A stretch of 43,153 nucleotides of DNA from Actinomadura roseirufa. GTDB lineage: Bacteria; Actinomycetota; Actinomycetes; Streptosporangiales; Streptosporangiaceae. Below the pieces are notes generated by a model. That model was given only the letters and a program-made list of their open reading frames with translations, did not search any database and was not told the origin of the DNA. Positions 39,961-43,153 of this stretch are shown one piece after another. The stretch covers positions 1 to 43,153 of the forward strand of contig NZ_CAACVB010000042.1 of NCBI RefSeq assembly GCF_900659635.1, in the 5' to 3' direction. The position numbers and the translations under genes are program-made. Each line of letters begins with the position of its first letter. Within the stretch, counting starts at the first letter, position 1.

Positions 39961-41178
39961 GTGACCGAGGTGATCGTCGTCGGCGGCGGCCTGGCGGGGC
40001 TGGCGTGCGCCGTGCGCCTGCACGAGGCCGGCGTGCCGGTGCGGGTGCTGGAGGCGTCGGACGGGGTGGGCGGCCGGATGCGCACCGACGTCGTCGACGG
40101 TTTCCGCCTCGACCGCGGCTTCCAGGTCTTCAACACCGCCTATCCCGCGGCCGCGCGGCTGCTGGACGTCGCGGCGCTGGACCTGCGGCCGTTCTCGTCC
40201 GGCCTGCTGGTCTTCCGGGACGGGCGGCGCGACCGGGTGATGCTCCCCTGGCGGCATCCGGCGCAGGCGCTGAGCGGCGCCCTCGCCGACGTCGGGCCGG
40301 TGACCGACAAGGCCGCGCTCGCCGCGCTGACGGCGCGCGACATCGCCGTCCCCGCCTCCAAGATCATGGACGGCGCCGAGCGCACGACGGCGGAGGAGCT
40401 GCGGCACTGGCGCATCTCGGACACGATGGTGGACCGGCTGCTGCGCCCCTTCCTGGCCGGTGTCCTGCTGGAGCGGGAGCTGGAGACCTCCAGCCGGTTC
40501 TTCCACCTGATCTGGCGGACGTTCGCGCGCGGCACGATCGGCGTCCCGGCCCTCGGCATGGGACGCATCCCCGCGCAGCTCGCGGACCGGCTGCCCGCCG
40601 GGGCCGTGTCCCTGGGCACCCCCGTGCGCGCGGTCACCGGGGAGGGGGTGGAGACCGCGGCGGGCGAGGCGATCCCGGCCCGCGCCGTGGTCGTCGCCAC
40701 CGATCCCGCGACCGCCGCGACGCTCGTCCCCGAGGTGGAGGCGCCGCCGATGCGCGCCGTCACGACCTTCTACCACGCCGCCCCGAGGTCGCCGCTGGAC
40801 GAGCCCGTGCAGGTCGTCGACGCCGAGGGCGTGATCACCGACACGCTCGTCCTCACCGACGCGGCGCCGGAGTACTCCGCGGACGGGCGGGCGCTCATCG
40901 CGACGTCCGTGCTGGGCGTCCACGGCACGGCCGACGAGCCCCGGGTCCGCGAGCGGCTCGCACAGATCTACGGTGACACCGCGTCCTGGCGGCACGTCGC
41001 CACCTACCCGATCGAGGCGGCGCTTCCGGCCATGCCGCCGCCGCTGCGCTTCCGCGGCCCGGTGCGGCTCGGCCCCGGCCGGTACGTGTGCGGTGATCAC
41101 CGCGATACCGGCTCCATCCAGGGAGCCCTGGTCTCCGGCGGCCGCGCGGCGCGCGCCGTCCGGGCCGACCTGTCCTGA
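39961..41178 (+). CDS. FAD-dependent amine oxidase/phytoene-desaturase-like protein
   Basis: 405 aa from GTG 39961, seven bases after GGAGG. N-terminal dinucleotide motif VIVVGGGLAGLACAVRLHEAG (residues 4-24), then EASDGVGGRMRTD, the GG-doublet of the amine-oxidase/phytoene-desaturase family. C-terminal FAD-binding motif YVCGDHRDTGSIQGALVSGGRAA. It is shorter than CrtI enzymes and no carotenoid genes adjoin, so the substrate is unknown. Its position in a photolyase/LitR neighbourhood suggests light or oxidative-stress control. Confidence 0.9.
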   Translation: MTEVIVVGGGLAGLACAVRLHEAGVPVRVLEASDGVGGRMRTDVVDGFRLDRGFQVFNTAYPAAARLLDVAALDLRPFSSGLLVFRDGRRDRVMLPWRHPAQALSGALADVGPVTDKAALAALTARDIAVPASKIMDGAERTTAEELRHWRISDTMVDRLLRPFLAGVLLERELETSSRFFHLIWRTFARGTIGVPALGMGRIPAQLADRLPAGAVSLGTPVRAVTGEGVETAAGEAIPARAVVVATDPATAATLVPEVEAPPMRAVTTFYHAAPRSPLDEPVQVVDAEGVITDTLVLTDAAPEYSADGRALIATSVLGVHGTADEPRVRERLAQIYGDTASWRHVATYPIEAALPAMPPPLRFRGPVRLGPGRYVCGDHRDTGSIQGALVSGGRAARAVRADLS

Positions 41179-41230
41179 CCTGGCGTTCTCCCGGCCGAGT
41201 ACGGGCCCCGGCGCGGGGTAGGGGCGGCGC

Positions 41231-41479
41231 ATGGGGAAGACGCATGGAAAAGGGGACGACGAGCCCGAGGTGGGGGACGAGGTCACCTGGAGCAGCCACG
41301 GGTCGACGGCCGAGGGCAAGGTCGAGAAGAAGATCACCGACCGGCGGGAGGAGGCGGGCCGCACCGTCGCGGCGTCGCCCGAGGAGCCGCAGTACGCCGT
41401 CCGCAGCGACAAGAGCGGCGGGAAGGCCGTGCACAAGGGGTCGGCGCTGCGCCGCCGCGGGCGCCGGAAGTCGTCGTGA
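41231..41479 (+). CDS. DUF2945 (HVA1-type) small protein
   Basis: 82 aa. It opens MGKTHGKGDDEPEVGDEVTW and has a Tudor/SH3-like strand pattern (GDEVTWSSHGSTAEGKVEKKIT, QYAVRSDKSGGKAVHKGSAL) typical of DUF2945. The tail is strongly basic (RRRGRRKSS). Function unproven; these small proteins are common near stress genes. It lies 52 bases after the FAD gene and probably shares its transcript, then meets the photolyase gene tail-to-tail with a 28-base gap. Confidence 0.88.
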   Translation: MGKTHGKGDDEPEVGDEVTWSSHGSTAEGKVEKKITDRREEAGRTVAASPEEPQYAVRSDKSGGKAVHKGSALRRRGRRKSS

Positions 41480-41507
41480 CCGCGGCGGAACTCGGCACGC
41501 GCGCGGC

Positions 41508-42785
41508 TCAATCGAGGTCGATGATCGGGGACGGGTAGCCCGGCGGGGCGGCGCGCATCGTCCAGGGGCGGTGGACGCCGGGGGCCGGAACGTCCGCGAG
41601 CTCGGGCACGTGGGCGCGCACGTAGGCGCCGTCCGGATCGAAGCGGGCCGCCTGCCGCAGCGGGTTCAGTACCCGGTTGGGCCGCGTGTCGTTGCCCGTC
41701 CCGGCGACCCACTGCCAGTTGCCCGCGTTGTCGGCGACGTCGCCGTCGGCCAGCCAGCGGTCGAAGTGGCGCAGGCCCTCCCGCCAGTCGACGCCGAGGT
41801 TCCGCGTCAGGAACGACGCCGTGATCATCCGGGCGCGGTTGTGCATGAAGCCCTCGGCGCGGAGCTGGCGCATGCCCGCGTCCACGATCGGGACGCCGGT
41901 CATGCCCTCGCGCCAGGCGGCCAGGGCGTCCTCCTGGCCGTCCCACCGCGTGCCGCGCGGGCGGTAGTCGCGTCTCGGCAGGTCGGGGAACGCGGCGGCG
42001 ACCTGGTGGTGGAAGTCGCGCCAGGCGAGCTGGCGCCGGAACGCCTCCGGCGCGACGCCGGCCAGCTCCAGCGGTGAGACACAGCCGAACTTCAGGTGGG
42101 CGCTGAGCCGGGACGTGCGCGCCGCGGCGAGATCGTCGTGGACGTCGTCGTACACCTCCGCGTCCTCCTTCAGCCACGCCTCCATGCGCTCGCGGCCCGC
42201 CGTCTCACCGCCCCGCGCGAGACGGGGCGACGGCGTCCCGGAGGTCAGGTCCGCCAGGCGCGGCAGCCGTCCCGGCCGCAGGCCCGGCGGGAGGCGGACC
42301 TCCCGCGGCGTCTCGGCGGCCGGCCTGTGCCGGATCTCGCTCCATTTGTGCCAGTACGGCGTGAAGACGCGGTAATGGTCGCCGCCCGCCGGTGTGACGG
42401 CGCCCGGGGGGACGACCGTGACGCCGGGATGCGCGGTCACCTCCAGGTCCAGCTCCCGGAGCGCGCCGAGGCGCCTCTCGGCGAACGCCGAGCGCTCCTC
42501 CGCCAGGTGCAGCGACCGCGCGCCGGTCCGCCGGGCCAGCCGGGCGACCTCGTCCACGGTGCCGCCGCGCCGCACCACCAGGTCGCCGCCGAGACCGCGC
42601 AGCGACTCGCGCAGGTCGGCGAGGCCGTCGAGCAGGAACCGGACCCGGTTGGCCGGGGCGTCCCGCAGGATCGTCTCGTCCAGGACGAAGAGCGGCACGA
42701 CCCGCTCCGCCCGGCACGCGGCCGCCAGCGCGGGGTTGTCGCGAACCCGCAGGTCGCGCGTGAACAGAAGGATCGAGGTGTCCAT
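41508..42785 (-). CDS. phr: deoxyribodipyrimidine photolyase (CPD class I)
   Basis: 425 aa from ATG 42785, nine bases after AAGGA. N-terminal antenna domain SILLFTRDLRVRDNPALAAA. FAD-binding region: SRLSAHLKFGCVSP, TGVPIVDAGMRQLRAEGFMH, NRARMITASFLTRNLGVDWR and NWQWVAGTGNDTRPNRVLNP, all hallmark class I photolyase motifs. Length is standard. The enzyme splits cyclobutane pyrimidine dimers using blue light. It is divergent from the LitR-like regulator, with 103 bases between, the arrangement expected for light-induced control. Confidence 0.96.
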   Translation of the reverse strand: MDTSILLFTRDLRVRDNPALAAACRAERVVPLFVLDETILRDAPANRVRFLLDGLADLRESLRGLGGDLVVRRGGTVDEVARLARRTGARSLHLAEERSAFAERRLGALRELDLEVTAHPGVTVVPPGAVTPAGGDHYRVFTPYWHKWSEIRHRPAAETPREVRLPPGLRPGRLPRLADLTSGTPSPRLARGGETAGRERMEAWLKEDAEVYDDVHDDLAAARTSRLSAHLKFGCVSPLELAGVAPEAFRRQLAWRDFHHQVAAAFPDLPRRDYRPRGTRWDGQEDALAAWREGMTGVPIVDAGMRQLRAEGFMHNRARMITASFLTRNLGVDWREGLRHFDRWLADGDVADNAGNWQWVAGTGNDTRPNRVLNPLRQAARFDPDGAYVRAHVPELADVPAPGVHRPWTMRAAPPGYPSPIIDLD

Positions 42786-42888
42786 CACCCGTCCTTCGGC
42801 GCGGGGACCCCCGCCGGATGCAACCGGCGCGAACCGTCCCGGCGAAGACCTGGTGGATCGTACGCTTTGCGACGAAGGGGAGGTCAGC

Positions 42889-43153
42889 GTGCGGGAGGCA
42901 GGGGACGTCGCGGCCGGGCTGAGCGTGGGCGCGGTGGCGCAGCGGCTCGGCGTGGCCGCCTCCACCCTGCGCACCTGGGACCGCCGGTACGGCATCGGCC
43001 CGAGCCGCCGCAGCACCGGTACGCACCGGCGCTACACCCCCGAGGACGTCGCCCGCCTGGAGATCATGCAGCGGATGATCCTCGCGGGCGCCCCGCCGGG
43101 CGAGGCCGCCCGGGTGGCGCTCGGCGGCCCGCCGGGGGAGGCCGCGCCGCCGG
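42889..43153 (+). CDS. litR: LitR-like MerR regulator, 3' end outside window
   Basis: 88 codons visible from GTG 42889, five to six bases after GGGGAGG. The N-terminal MerR winged helix reads LSVGAVAQRLGVAASTLRTW, DRRYGIGPSRRSTGTHRRYT, PEDVARLEIMQRMI, closely the LitR/CarH type of Streptomyces and relatives. In those proteins a C-terminal cobalamin-binding domain senses light; that part is beyond the window, so the assignment rests on the DNA-binding half and the divergent photolyase gene. Confidence 0.8.
   Translation, partial: MREAGDVAAGLSVGAVAQRLGVAASTLRTWDRRYGIGPSRRSTGTHRRYTPEDVARLEIMQRMILAGAPPGEAARVALGGPPGEAAPP

Noticed and set aside
39844..42177. Minus-strand open frame of 777 codons
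   Set aside because: It is antisense to the clear FAD and DUF2945 genes and part of photolyase in another frame, with no recognisable motifs.

Overview
The window is very GC-rich, uses GTG and TTG starts freely, and carries a WhiB-like regulator, several ECF sigma factors, SpoIIE-type phosphatases, partner-switching proteins, a LitR-type MerR regulator and a lipobox L,D-transpeptidase. This is the chromosome of a morphologically complex actinomycete. A Thermomonosporaceae/Streptosporangiales member such as Actinomadura is plausible, but the genus is inferred. I see no tRNA, rRNA, insertion sequence, integrase or CRISPR array.

Layout. 1-5834: three membrane-anchored right-handed beta-helix proteins followed by a UDP-glucose-type dehydrogenase, a likely cell-surface polyuronide or glycan locus. 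The first 100 bases look like an in-frame fragment of aminopeptidase N. 5835-7525: two tandem-repeat blocks, a guanidine-III riboswitch in front of an SMR guanidinium exporter, and a spo0M gene behind an ECF-type promoter. 7613-11871: a membrane beta-helix protein, an SDR, a rhomboid protease, and a WhiB-like protein divergent from a GNAT gene across twin palindromes. 12297-14274: a compact three-gene island made of a 46-residue zinc-finger-like protein missed by ordinary ORF length cut-offs, a PCMT-type methyltransferase and an XRE regulator. 14417-17173: an ECF sigma/CU044_5270 module and an ECF41 sigma with its own promoter signature. 17435-22064: a polyphosphate locus (CYTH-CHAD, MutT1-like, Ppk1) with PHO-box-like repeats at both ends. 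22373-25496: hypothetical genes and a degenerate repeat array. 26195-27911: a second sigma/CU044_5270 module.

27939-28826 is an alpha/beta hydrolase with a clear promoter and operator. 29014-37324 is a signalling region: response regulator-PP2C phosphatase, CHASE3-like histidine kinase, Rcp1-like response regulator, a second PP2C phosphatase, MarR, two exported cell-wall proteins, and STAS plus RsbW-like ATPase. Together these could form a phosphorelay feeding a partner switch, although no sigma-B-type sigma factor lies in the window. 37497-43153 is a probable light/oxidative-stress block: two SDRs, an FAD amine-oxidase-like protein, a DUF2945 protein, a CPD photolyase and a divergent LitR-like regulator cut by the window end.

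The observations I would follow first are the guanidine-III riboswitch with a readable expression platform, the zinc-finger/methyltransferase/XRE island, two copies of an intergenic hairpin element whose stem shows compensatory changes, paired PHO boxes at the polyphosphate genes, and a four-copy 19-bp repeat that duplicates a start region between a kinase and its response regulator.
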